NCBI GenBank assembly: GCA_019638705.1
Contig: JAHBTI010000006.1
Coordinates: forward strand, 1 to 64,000
DNA from: Bacteroidota bacterium
Lineage (GTDB): Bacteria > Bacteroidota > Bacteroidia > B-17B0 > Aurantibacillaceae
Direction: 5' to 3'
Length of the DNA: 64,000 nt
Notes under the pieces: model-generated
Database searches by the model: none
Told to the model about the DNA's origin: nothing
The model's input: the letters and a program-made list of their open reading frames with translations, nothing else
Position numbers and translations under genes: made by a program
Shown: in pieces, positions 1-8,221 of the stretch
Position numbering within the stretch: position 1 is the stretch's first letter
How the letters are laid out: the number at the start of each line of letters is the position of its first letter

Positions 1-1
1 C

Positions 2-1195
2 AAAAAAATTACCGCACATTTTATCGCCAAAACCTTGCAGGAATTATTGTACGCGCAGCGCGATTATTTGGGTGGCGATTTGCCTGTGGATAAATACGCT
101 TTTCTTTTTTATTTCACCAAAGAAAACACCTTGTCGGGTTCGCACGGCGCGTTGGAACATTCGTATTCTTCGTTTTATGTTATGCCCGAATTTGACAGCT
201 TGTTTTTACAGCAGCAGTTGCGCGATGTAGCCGCTCACGAATTTTTTCACATCGTTACGCCACTCACCATTCACGCAAAAGAAATAGGCGATTTTGATTT
301 TGACAATCCGCAAATGAGCGAACACCTTTGGTTGTACGAGGGCATGACCGAATACGCCGCACATCACGCGCAGGTTAAAGCAGGCTTAATAAACATTGAC
401 GAGTTTATTACTACCATGATGCAGAAATACACAAACAGTTTGGAACTGTTTAACGACACGATGAGTTTTACTTATATGAGCAAACACGTTTTGGAAGAAA
501 AAATTCACCCGCAATACGGTAACGTTTACGAAAAAGGTGCGTTAATCGGAATGTGTTTGGATATTTTGTTGCGCGATTTAAGCGATGGGCTTTACGGCAC
601 ACAAAACCTGATGAAAGATTTGGCTACGAAATACGGAAAAGATAAATCATTCAACGACGAAGATTTGTTTAACGACATGGAGAAATTTACCTATCCCGAA
701 GTGGGTAATTTTTTGAGAAAACACGTTGGCGGAAAAGAACCTTTGCCAATGGAAGAAATTTTTCAAAAAATAGGCATTGAGTTTAAACGTGAATTTGAAA
801 GTGAAGAATTTACGTTGGGAAATCCCGATTTGAATTTGAACGAAAAAACAAACCGCATTTTTGTAGAAAGTACACGCGATTTGGACGCTGTTGGTAAAGA
901 ACTTGGCTACAAACGCAAAGACGAACTCAACCGCATTAACGGCAGAGAAATTAAGTTGCAGGAAATTCAACAAATTATTTCTGACTTTTACGACAATGTA
1001 CGCGAAGGCGATAAAATCAGCATTGAAGTGTTGCGCCCGAAAAAAATCTTCAAATCAAAATACAAAACGGTAACACTCACCGCCATTGCAAAAAAAGTAA
1101 AAGTAACGCGCCAAAATAAAATGTCGGTTATGGAAAACGCCACGCAAAAACAAAAAAACACGTTGATGAGTTGGGTGGGGTATGGTGATGAATAA
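2..1195 (+). CDS. M61-family (glycyl-aminopeptidase-like) metallopeptidase with C-terminal PDZ, 5' end missing
   Basis: The reading frame is open from the window edge (codon phase starts at base 2), so this is the C-terminal part of a longer protein; M61 enzymes are usually about 550-620 residues. The gluzincin zinc motif HEFFH is encoded near base 236, followed about 30 residues later by the third-ligand segment WLYEGMTEY. The last 90 or so residues contain a PDZ-like segment (LNRINGREI...VREGDKISIEVLR), the usual M61 order of catalytic domain then PDZ. Such proteins are exported or periplasmic aminopeptidases with preference for glycine. The signal peptide and N-terminal beta domain lie outside the window. 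An internal TTG at base 35 is not a believable start because the frame continues upstream of it. Confidence 0.9.
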   Translation, partial: KKITAHFIAKTLQELLYAQRDYLGGDLPVDKYAFLFYFTKENTLSGSHGALEHSYSSFYVMPEFDSLFLQQQLRDVAAHEFFHIVTPLTIHAKEIGDFDFDNPQMSEHLWLYEGMTEYAAHHAQVKAGLINIDEFITTMMQKYTNSLELFNDTMSFTYMSKHVLEEKIHPQYGNVYEKGALIGMCLDILLRDLSDGLYGTQNLMKDLATKYGKDKSFNDEDLFNDMEKFTYPEVGNFLRKHVGGKEPLPMEEIFQKIGIEFKREFESEEFTLGNPDLNLNEKTNRIFVESTRDLDAVGKELGYKRKDELNRINGREIKLQEIQQIISDFYDNVREGDKISIEVLRPKKIFKSKYKTVTLTAIAKKVKVTRQNKMSVMENATQKQKNTLMSWVGYGDE

Positions 1196-1373
1196 TTTTC
1201 TAATTCAGAAAAAACACCACCCATAACACCATTCAATATTACGAAAGATGTTAATTAATGCTTAAATCCCCTTATTTTACCTGTAAAGTAATGACTTTAA
1301 TCAGTCAAAAAAATTTGCCCAATCAAAAAAAATGTGGTTAATTGCCGAAGCTAACATTTAAAAATTTACAGCA

Positions 1374-2441
1374 ATGACAAGTACTTTAGACATCAAGATT
1401 GAGAAAACCAAAAAGAGCAAGCTGTCAGAATTTGACATTAACAATGTGCCTTTTGGTAAATATTTTACAGACCACATGTTTGTAGCAGAATACGCAAACG
1501 GCAAGTGGGAGAAAGCCTATATTGTGCCTTATGGTAATGTTCCGATGAGTTACGCCATGAGTTCCATTCACTACGGACAAACCATTTTTGAAGGTATGAA
1601 AGCCTATAAAGATGATAAAGGCGGCGTGGCATTATTTCGCCCTTTAGAAAATTGGGAACGCATGAACAAAGGTGCTGTGCGTATGGCAATGCCCGAAATT
1701 CCCGAAGAATTGTTTATGAACGGGTTAATGGAATTAATTCGTTTGGACGCAGACTGGGTGCCGGCAAGCGAATCGGGAAGTTTATACATTCGCCCGTTTT
1801 TGTTTTCAACCGATGAAGCCATTGGCGTAAAAATAAGCGATACGTTCAAATTTGCAATCATTGCAAGCCCTGCCGGAAAATATTACAGCGAACCGATTAA
1901 AGTGTTGGTGGAAACAGATTTCTTCCGTGCCACCCGCGGTGGCGTGGGCTTTGTAAAAGCAGGCGGAAATTACGGTCGCAGCTTATATCCTACAAAACTG
2001 GCGCAACAAAAAGGGTATCAGCAAATATTGTGGTTAGACAGCGAAACAAACCAATATTTTGAAGAAAGCGGAACAATGAATGTGATGTTTGTAATTGGCG
2101 ATACAGTTATGACACCTGCCGTAAGCGATACCATTTTGGACGGCATTACCCGTAAATCTGTATTGGCACTGGCTCGCGAGTGGGGCATGAAAGTAGAAGA
2201 ACGCAAAGTAAGCGTGGAAGAAGTGATGACCGCACACGCCAACGGAACATTAAAAGAAGTGTTTGGCGTTGGAACAGCAGCTACCATTGCACAAATTATC
2301 GGCATTGGTTATAATGGAAAAGATTACGAACTGCCGCCTGTGGCTGAACGCAAGTTTTCAAACAAAATTGACCAAACGTTGCGCGACATCAGGAAAGGCA
2401 GAATAGAAGATAAATTTAACTGGATGGTGAAAGTTTGCTAA
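1374..2441 (+). CDS. ilvE: Branched-chain amino acid aminotransferase
   Basis: This 355-residue protein is a fold-type IV PLP aminotransferase of the BCAT type II (eukaryote-like, long) group. It transfers the amino group between leucine, isoleucine or valine and 2-oxoglutarate in the cytoplasm, the last step of branched-chain amino acid synthesis and the first of degradation. The PLP-binding lysine is K195 in FVKAGGNYGRSL, and the cofactor-phosphate/C-terminal segment is EESGTMNVMFVIGD. The ATG at 1374 fits the family N-terminus. A strong hairpin terminator follows at 2465-2499, so the gene is probably a single transcription unit. The 178 bases upstream are AT-rich with no clear promoter match. 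Confidence 0.96.
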   Translation: MTSTLDIKIEKTKKSKLSEFDINNVPFGKYFTDHMFVAEYANGKWEKAYIVPYGNVPMSYAMSSIHYGQTIFEGMKAYKDDKGGVALFRPLENWERMNKGAVRMAMPEIPEELFMNGLMELIRLDADWVPASESGSLYIRPFLFSTDEAIGVKISDTFKFAIIASPAGKYYSEPIKVLVETDFFRATRGGVGFVKAGGNYGRSLYPTKLAQQKGYQQILWLDSETNQYFEESGTMNVMFVIGDTVMTPAVSDTILDGITRKSVLALAREWGMKVEERKVSVEEVMTAHANGTLKEVFGVGTAATIAQIIGIGYNGKDYELPPVAERKFSNKIDQTLRDIRKGRIEDKFNWMVKVC

Positions 2442-2464
2442 ACTCTAAAAACAAAAATCAATTT

Positions 2465-2499
2465 ATAAAAGCCGATGTGAAATTCGGCTTTTATTTTTT
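2465..2499 (+). terminator. Rho-independent terminator of ilvE
   Basis: A perfect 11-bp stem (ATAAAAGCCGA / TCGGCTTTTAT, 2465-2475 with 2484-2494) with an 8-base loop is followed by a T run to 2499. It lies 24 bases after the ilvE stop and just before the next start, so it separates ilvE from the glycosyltransferase. Confidence 0.85.
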
Positions 2500-2511
2500 A
2501 CACTTGCGTTA

Positions 2512-4476
2512 ATGAAATTTCTGAAAGAACATTTTTTGTTTGTTTTAATTCTCGCGCTCTGTGCGGTTTTTCGCTTCATTCCTTTACCTGACTATCAATT
2601 TACCTTTGATGAACTGAGCGGTTTAAGCCGAACTTTTTTTAATTCGTTTGGCGATTTGATTGAGAGCGGAGTAAAAACAACCGACACACACCCTGCACTT
2701 GTTCAAATACTTATTTTCTACCTCACAAAAATTTTCGGTTATGCCAACTGGCTTGTTAAGTTGCCGTTTTTGTTGTTTAGTTTTGGTGCAATTATTTACG
2801 CTTACTTTTTTTCGCTGAGAAATTTTTCAAAACAGGCAGCCATTTTCTCTGCAATTATTTTCAGTTTCTCATTAATTTTTGTGTTTTATGCTCCCATTGC
2901 ACGAATGTATATTTCAGGCGTGTTTTTCAGTGTGGCACTTCTGTTTTATTTCTTTGAAATTTTCTTTTTAAAGCAAACAAAAAAAATAAATTATTTTTTC
3001 TTCGGTTTGTTTGCTTTGCTTTCTGCGCTTAATCAGCATATCAACGCCCTGTTTGCGTTTACGCTGTGTGTTTCTGGATTTTTATTATGCCTCACCCCTA
3101 ACCCCTCTCCAAAGGAGAGGGGAGCAGTAAGTCCATTTAAAAATTATATAATCACTTGTTTGATAATTGTTGTGTGTTATTTGCCGCATTTACCCGTTAC
3201 ACTTTATCAATTAAACGTAGGCGGCATTGGCTTTGAACAAGGCGGATGGCTTCCAAAACCTGCACCTGATGCCATTTTCAGTTTTTTAAAAGTTTTGTTC
3301 GGGACAGGAAAATCATATTTGGTTTTAGCAGCATTAATTGTTTTAAGCATGGTGTTGAACAAAAAATTAAATTTTCAAAAACAACAATGGCTCTTGTTGA
3401 TTTTGTTTTTGTTCAATTATTTCATCGTTTATTTTTATTCTATTTATCGTGCACCGGTTTTTCAAAATTCGGTGATGTTGTTTTCGGGAGCGGGAATGGT
3501 TCTGTTTGCGGCATCGTTAATTAATTTCAAAAATAACTATGTGTTTTATACTGCTGCATTTTTATTGACTTTTACATTGATTTACAAAACCTATTTCAAA
3601 AAAGAGTATTACACGCAATGCGTGAAAACTGTGTATGAACAGCAATTTGAAAGAACGGTTCATTACAAAAAACTGCATGGCGATAAGCAAGTGTATCCTT
3701 TCTTTTTGGATACGGAAGAGGCTATGCTGAAACTATATTTTTCAAAATATCGCAGCAATTTTGATTACAAAACAAGTTTTGATACTGCCGTAAGTTCCAT
3801 GAAAATTTTTTCGCACTTTGTGGCTTCATTAAATGGCGATTATGTTGTGCTCGCTTCTGCTTTTCCTGCACAGCAAGCGGTGGTAAAAGAACACTTTCCG
3901 TACCTGATTGAAAACACACAAACGCAAGCCATTAATTTAAAAGTGTATTCAAAACGTAAATCAGACAGTGCGCTTGTGGTAAAAGACGATGAGGTTTTAA
4001 AATTTTCAACCGTGATAAACCCGCAAAATTTTAATTATCCGAAATCCGAAAAAATGCAGGCGCAAAGAAAAATTTTCTCGTTACCCTTAAATCCTTCCGA
4101 AGAATTTCCGTTTGATGCGATTGCGAAATACAGCGATGTGGTAACTCACGAAGGGCAAATGCTTTTAGTAAAAGCAAAATTCAGACTTCCGAACACGAAC
4201 GAAAACAGCATTGAGAGTTGTATTGTTGTTCACGACCCGAATAAAGACATAACATACGGTTACGCGGCAAAAGCAATTTCGGATTTTGTAATGAAACAAG
4301 ATAGTACGCTGACTGTTTATACCGATAATTTTTTCGGCACAAATCACCGTTACATAAAAGATAAATCAAACATTCATTGTTATTTATGGAACAGGAATAA
4401 AGACAACGCTATTATGCTTGATTACGACATTCAACTCATTGATTTTTGTAAAAACAAGTGGCAGTTTTGGGAATAA
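2512..4476 (+). CDS. Multi-pass membrane glycosyltransferase, GT39/ArnT-PMT-like
   Basis: The 654-residue protein has an N-terminal membrane helix, an early acidic segment (FTFDELSGLSRTFF) and about ten to twelve hydrophobic stretches over residues 1-380, then a soluble C-terminal domain of some 270 residues. This is the layout of GT-C fold lipid-linked-sugar transferases (PMT_2/ArnT family), which move a sugar from a polyprenyl phosphate carrier to an acceptor on the outer side of the inner membrane. Substrate cannot be told from sequence. Around residues 192-205 the reading frame runs through a palindromic repeat (3090-3122) that encodes LTPNPSPKERG between two membrane segments, so this part is inserted rather than ancestral. 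The gene stands alone; a convergent gene ends 3 bases after it. Confidence 0.75.
   Translation: MKFLKEHFLFVLILALCAVFRFIPLPDYQFTFDELSGLSRTFFNSFGDLIESGVKTTDTHPALVQILIFYLTKIFGYANWLVKLPFLLFSFGAIIYAYFFSLRNFSKQAAIFSAIIFSFSLIFVFYAPIARMYISGVFFSVALLFYFFEIFFLKQTKKINYFFFGLFALLSALNQHINALFAFTLCVSGFLLCLTPNPSPKERGAVSPFKNYIITCLIIVVCYLPHLPVTLYQLNVGGIGFEQGGWLPKPAPDAIFSFLKVLFGTGKSYLVLAALIVLSMVLNKKLNFQKQQWLLLILFLFNYFIVYFYSIYRAPVFQNSVMLFSGAGMVLFAASLINFKNNYVFYTAAFLLTFTLIYKTYFKKEYYTQCVKTVYEQQFERTVHYKKLHGDKQVYPFFLDTEEAMLKLYFSKYRSNFDYKTSFDTAVSSMKIFSHFVASLNGDYVVLASAFPAQQAVVKEHFPYLIENTQTQAINLKVYSKRKSDSALVVKDDEVLKFSTVINPQNFNYPKSEKMQAQRKIFSLPLNPSEEFPFDAIAKYSDVVTHEGQMLLVKAKFRLPNTNENSIESCIVVHDPNKDITYGYAAKAISDFVMKQDSTLTVYTDNFFGTNHRYIKDKSNIHCYLWNRNKDNAIMLDYDIQLIDFCKNKWQFWE
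3090..3122 (+). repeat. C-rich palindromic repeat, copy 1 (in frame inside the GT39 gene)
   Basis: The core is a perfect 9-bp inverted repeat, CCCCTCTCC-AAA-GGAGAGGGG (3102-3122), preceded by the conserved flank CCTCACCCCTAA. Related copies occur at 47869-47896, 47952-47982 and 53762-53790. Here it is read in frame and adds about 11 residues to a loop of a membrane protein. Confidence 0.85.
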
Positions 4477-4479
4477 ATT

Positions 4480-4911
4480 TTACTTCTTAGTTACAAAAGC
4501 AAAATTTCCTTTGATTTTAAAATCCCAGCCGTATTCAAAAATTCTTGGAAGAAAACGTTTGTATAAAATCATGCGGGCGTTTTCGGTATTTTCTTCTTCT
4601 TCGCACTCGCGCCCAATAGCCGAAAATTCAAAAATATTTACTTTCGGGTGTTCCTGCATATAATGCTTTATAATTTCCACAATGGTGTTCATCACCTGAT
4701 ATACCTCGCCGCGATTGGTGGTTGTGTATTCTTCCCCTTCAAACACATCATCAACCACACCAAACACAATGTTGGCATGAAAAATATTGTCCTGAAAACG
4801 CCCGAAACGCACCTCGTAACGCAACCCGCTGCGCGTGGTAAAATAATAAACCCCCGCACTCGGAATACCCGGATATTCTATCGGCAAAATATTTCTGTAC
4901 ACCTCCGACAC
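4480..4911 (-). CDS. Conserved hypothetical protein
   Basis: A 143-residue soluble protein of unknown function, rich in acidic residues (EEEENTE near residue 108), with no signal peptide or membrane segment. It starts with GTG at 4909-4911: the same frame has a stop (the stop codon of hbd) just upstream at 4927-4929, and no ATG precedes it, so GTG (or the in-frame GTG three codons later) must be used. It lies 15 bases downstream of hbd on the same strand and is probably cotranscribed with it. The stop is 3 bases from the convergent glycosyltransferase stop. No domain could be named. Confidence 0.7.
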   Translation of the reverse strand: MSEVYRNILPIEYPGIPSAGVYYFTTRSGLRYEVRFGRFQDNIFHANIVFGVVDDVFEGEEYTTTNRGEVYQVMNTIVEIIKHYMQEHPKVNIFEFSAIGRECEEEENTENARMILYKRFLPRIFEYGWDFKIKGNFAFVTKK

Positions 4912-4926
4912 AAGTTTTACTGCATT

Positions 4927-5820
4927 TTACTTCTTTTTAAACTGAGAGGTTACAACCAATTCTTTTGTGCCGCCGCTGTAATCGTAAAAACCTTTTCCTG
5001 ATTTAACGCCCAAATGCCCTGCCGTAACCATGTTTACCAACAAGGGGCAAGGGGCGTATTTCGGGTTTCCGAAACCGTCTTGCAACACACGCAAAATATT
5101 TAAGCAAACATCTAAACCGATGAAATCTGCCAACTGCAATGGTCCCATGGGGTGCGCCATGCCGAGTTTCATTACGGTATCAATTTCTTCAACGCCTGCA
5201 ACGCCCTCATTCAACGTAATAATAGCTTCGTTAATCATGGGCATTAAAATTTTGTTTGCCACAAAACCCGGAAAGTCATTTACTTCCACAGGCACTTTGC
5301 TTAATTTTTTTGAAAGTTCCATAACGGCATTACAAACTTCATCGGAAGTATTGTAACCGCGAATAACTTCTACCAACTTCATTACCGGCACAGGATTCAT
5401 AAAGTGCATACCGATTACTTTGTCGGCGCGCTTGGTGGCGGCTGCAATTTGCGTAATGGAAATGGAAGACGTGTTGGTTGCCAAAATGGTGCTGGCAGGG
5501 CAAATGTCATCTAACTGTTTAAAAATAGTGAGTTTGATGTTTAAATTTTCGCTGGCGGCTTCCACCACCAAATCGGCTTGGGCTGCGCCTTTAACAAGGT
5601 CTGTAAACGTTGTGATATTTTTTAGGGTAGAATTTTTTACATCTTCGCCAATGCTTCCTTTTTGAACCTGACGGTCTAAATTTTTTGTAATGGTAGCAAT
5701 GGCTTTTTGCAAAGCTGCTTCGTTTATATCCACCAAATTTACATTGAAACCAAATTGCGCAAAGGTGTGAGCAATGCCATTGCCCATAGTGCCGCTTCCT
5801 ATAACTGTAATGTTCTTCAT
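4927..5820 (-). CDS. hbd: 3-hydroxybutyryl-CoA dehydrogenase
   Basis: This 297-residue NAD(P)-dependent enzyme oxidises 3-hydroxyacyl-CoA to 3-oxoacyl-CoA in beta-oxidation or butanoate metabolism. The N-terminal Rossmann motif is GSGTMGNGIAHTFA at residues 8-21 with the acidic residue of VDINE ending the next strand. The catalytic segment GMHFMNPVPVMKLVEV carries the active-site histidine, and the C-terminal helical dimerisation domain follows (NDFPGFVANKILMPMINEAI). Length and architecture match stand-alone bacterial Hbd/PaaH. The ATG at 5818-5820 gives the usual short N-terminus directly before the first strand. The hypothetical gene 4480-4911 follows in the same direction. Confidence 0.93.
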   Translation of the reverse strand: MKNITVIGSGTMGNGIAHTFAQFGFNVNLVDINEAALQKAIATITKNLDRQVQKGSIGEDVKNSTLKNITTFTDLVKGAAQADLVVEAASENLNIKLTIFKQLDDICPASTILATNTSSISITQIAAATKRADKVIGMHFMNPVPVMKLVEVIRGYNTSDEVCNAVMELSKKLSKVPVEVNDFPGFVANKILMPMINEAIITLNEGVAGVEEIDTVMKLGMAHPMGPLQLADFIGLDVCLNILRVLQDGFGNPKYAPCPLLVNMVTAGHLGVKSGKGFYDYSGGTKELVVTSQFKKK

Positions 5821-5910
5821 ATTTTAAAATTGAACGCTAAAGCTAATTTACTATTTCGGTCTATCCAAAATTTTTTATGAAAGATTTAGACACAAAGGCA
5901 CTATAACAAG

Positions 5911-5934
5911 AAAGCCCCGCATTAGCGAGGCTTT
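5911..5934 (-). terminator. Terminator downstream of dnaA
   Basis: An AAAGCCTCGC / GCGGGGCTTT stem with loop TAAT on the minus strand contains one pair that is U-G in minus-strand RNA but C-A in plus-strand RNA, and it is followed on the minus strand by TTTCTTGTT. This points to termination of dnaA (ending at 5943). An almost identical stem is used at 31395-31421. Confidence 0.7.
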
Positions 5935-5942
5935 TATTTTTC

Positions 5943-7382
5943 TTAGTTAGAAATGCTGATTTTTTTCTCCAACTCTTCAATGTATGCTTTAAAGCGTTTG
6001 TCGGTGTCCATAAGGTTGTTTACCGTTCGGCAGGCGTGCAAAACTGTTGCGTGGTCTTTTCCACCGCAGTGCATACCGATTGTTGCTAAAGAAGATTTTG
6101 TCATGCTTTTTGCAAAATACATCGCAATTTGACGGGCTTGCACCACTTCGCGTTTGCGTGTTTTTGATTTCATGGTATCAATAGCCAAATCAAAATAATC
6201 GCACACCACTTTTTGTATGTAATCAATAGAAACCTCGCGGGCTGTGCTTTTCACGAATTTGTCAATCATGTTTTTTGCCAAATCCAAGGTGATTATTTTT
6301 TTGTTGAGGCTTGATTGCGCCAACAAAGAAATTAACGCACCTTCCAGTTCGCGCACGTTTGAAGTAATGCTGTAAGCCAAATATTCATTTACTTCTTTAG
6401 GCAACTGAATGCCTTCGTTGTAAACTTTTTTGTCTAAAATAGCCATGCGTGTTGCCAAATCAGGGGCTGTTACTTCGGCACTCAACCCCCATTTGAAACG
6501 GGAAAGTAAACGTTGCTCAATGCCCTGAATATCAACAGGAGCACGGTCTGCCGTTAAAATAATTTGTTTGCCGAGCTGATGCAGGTGATTAAAAATGTGG
6601 AAGAACGCATCTTGTGTTTTTTCTTTTCCTGCTAAATATTGCACATCGTCAATAATCAACACATCAATCATTTGATAGAAGTGAACAAAATCGTTCAGGT
6701 TGTTGTTTTTGGTGGCTTCTATAAATTGCGTGATAAATTTTTCTGATTGTACATATAATACGGTCTTGTTCGGGTGTACTCTTTTTACTTCAATGCCAAC
6801 AGCCTGCGCTATGTGTGTTTTTCCCAAACCAACGCCGCCAAATATTAATAAGGGGTTATAAGAGTTTGTTCCGGGTTTTTGTGCAGCGGCGTATCCCGCG
6901 CTGCGAGCCAAACGGTTACATTCGCCTTCTACCAAATTTTCAAAACTGTAATTCGGGTTCAGTTGAGATTCCACCTGCACTTTTTTCAGTCCGGGAATGA
7001 CAAAGGGGTTTTTAATTACCGCCATGGCAACATCAGCCGGCATATTTACCGAAGGATTTTTTGTGCTGCTGTTAAGTGTAGGTAATTTAAAGGTAATAGG
7101 CGTTTCGGTTTTGCCCGAATTATTTTCCATTACTATATTGTATTCCAGTTTCCCTTCCGAGCCAATTTCTTTTTTGATTACTTTTTTAAGAAGTGTAATA
7201 TAATGTTCTTCAATCCACTCATAAAAAAACTGAGACGGTACTTGTATCGTCAATGTGTTGTTATTAATCTTAACGGGTTTTATCGGGTCAAACCAAGTTT
7301 TAAAATTTTGAGGACTTACGTTGTCCTTAATAATTTCTAAACAACCACTCCATACTTGCTCCGCAGTTTTTTCTTTCATCAT
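5943..7382 (-). CDS. dnaA: Chromosomal replication initiator protein DnaA
   Basis: The 479-residue protein has all four DnaA domains. Domain I (residues 1-90) includes QNFKTWFDPIKPV, a short linker follows, the AAA+ domain has Walker A GGVGLGKT at 182-189 and Walker B LIIDDVQYL near 242-250, and the C-terminal DNA-binding domain carries the DnaA signature CGGKDHATVLHACRTV. DnaA-ATP binds oriC and opens it for DnaB loading. Two adjacent ATG codons (7380-7382 and 7377-7379) are possible starts. The gene is not beside dnaN or gyrB, and no DnaA boxes were found in the 353-base upstream gap, so there is no sign that oriC lies here. Confidence 0.98.
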   Translation of the reverse strand: MMKEKTAEQVWSGCLEIIKDNVSPQNFKTWFDPIKPVKINNNTLTIQVPSQFFYEWIEEHYITLLKKVIKKEIGSEGKLEYNIVMENNSGKTETPITFKLPTLNSSTKNPSVNMPADVAMAVIKNPFVIPGLKKVQVESQLNPNYSFENLVEGECNRLARSAGYAAAQKPGTNSYNPLLIFGGVGLGKTHIAQAVGIEVKRVHPNKTVLYVQSEKFITQFIEATKNNNLNDFVHFYQMIDVLIIDDVQYLAGKEKTQDAFFHIFNHLHQLGKQIILTADRAPVDIQGIEQRLLSRFKWGLSAEVTAPDLATRMAILDKKVYNEGIQLPKEVNEYLAYSITSNVRELEGALISLLAQSSLNKKIITLDLAKNMIDKFVKSTAREVSIDYIQKVVCDYFDLAIDTMKSKTRKREVVQARQIAMYFAKSMTKSSLATIGMHCGGKDHATVLHACRTVNNLMDTDKRFKAYIEELEKKISISN

Positions 7383-7735
7383 GTCTTTAAATGTTTTTAA
7401 TGTTTCAGATAATTTGAGTTATATAATAATAAATGTAATGAACTTTGTTCTGTTCGTAAATATAGATAGTTTGTTTGTGTTTGCAACGAATCTTTTCAAA
7501 AAAAAGTTACATAAAGTTTCATTTTTCATTTGGAATTTAATTTTTTTTTTCTCTCAGTCAATTATACCCATTATTGGCTATTGTTTTGTAAGAAATTTTT
7601 TCTATCAGGGGGCGGTGTAAATTTCAGTTGCTAAAAACCGTGTTTTGCTCCCGCCGGCAAGGGTGTTTTGCATGGCTCGTTTCATAGGTGTAAATTAGCA
7701 CACTATTTTTTTTAAAATCATTTATTTTTTCTGTT
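7383..7735. other. Intergenic region between divergent dnaA and thioesterase genes
   Basis: This 353-base gap is AT-rich with a long T run near 7540-7550. No DnaA box (TTATnCACA) and no exact TAnnTTTG element was found on either strand. It must hold the promoters of both divergent genes. The open frame across its left part (7321-7620, plus strand) has no homology-like features and overlaps the dnaA start, so it is not called. Confidence 0.5.
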
Positions 7736-8146
7736 ATGATTAAAGCCGACACAAAACTGCGTGTGCGCTACGGCGAAACCGACCAAATGGGTTATGCGTA
7801 TTACGGCGTGTATGCACAATATTATGAAGTGGGTCGTGTGGAAGCCATGCGAATGTTGGGTTTCAGCTACAAAGATGTGGAAGCGCGCGGAATTTTAATG
7901 CCCGTGGTTGAATATACCATTCAATATAAAAAACCTGCATTTTACGATGATGAACTTACCATTACCACTTATTTAAAAGAAATTCCAACGCTGCGCATAC
8001 CTTTTGAATATGAGGTGCGCAACGGCAAAGGCGAATTATTGAATACAGGCAAAGTAACGTTGGTGTGCATTGAAAAGTCCACCAACAAAATGGTGCGTGT
8101 ACCCGATTGGTTCAGAAATGCGATGTTGCCGTTTTTTGGAAAATAG
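7736..8146 (+). CDS. Acyl-CoA thioesterase, YbgC/4-hydroxybenzoyl-CoA thioesterase (hot-dog) family
   Basis: A 136-residue hot-dog fold protein. The family signature lies at the N-terminus: RYGETDQMGYAYYGVYAQYY, where the aspartate of ETDQMGYAYYG is the usual catalytic residue of the YbgC/4HBT group. These cytoplasmic enzymes hydrolyse acyl-CoA or acyl-ACP thioesters; the substrate cannot be read from sequence. The start codon ATG at 7736 is the only one that keeps the full first strand. It is followed after 75 bases by the E1 dehydrogenase gene in the same direction, which may share its transcript. Confidence 0.88.
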   Translation: MIKADTKLRVRYGETDQMGYAYYGVYAQYYEVGRVEAMRMLGFSYKDVEARGILMPVVEYTIQYKKPAFYDDELTITTYLKEIPTLRIPFEYEVRNGKGELLNTGKVTLVCIEKSTNKMVRVPDWFRNAMLPFFGK

Positions 8147-8221
8147 AAAATACTACAAGCCGTTGGGAAAGGAGTAATCCGCAAATATTTCCCTATTTTT
8201 AAACTTTGATAGAAATTAGAA

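Noticed and set aside
1196..1373. Leader attenuator or riboswitch before ilvE
   Set aside because: No leader peptide rich in branched-chain codons and no stable alternative hairpins were seen.
7383..7735. Possible oriC next to dnaA
   Set aside because: No DnaA boxes or AT-rich repeats of the right kind were seen; dnaN and gyrB are absent. In this phylum oriC is often elsewhere.
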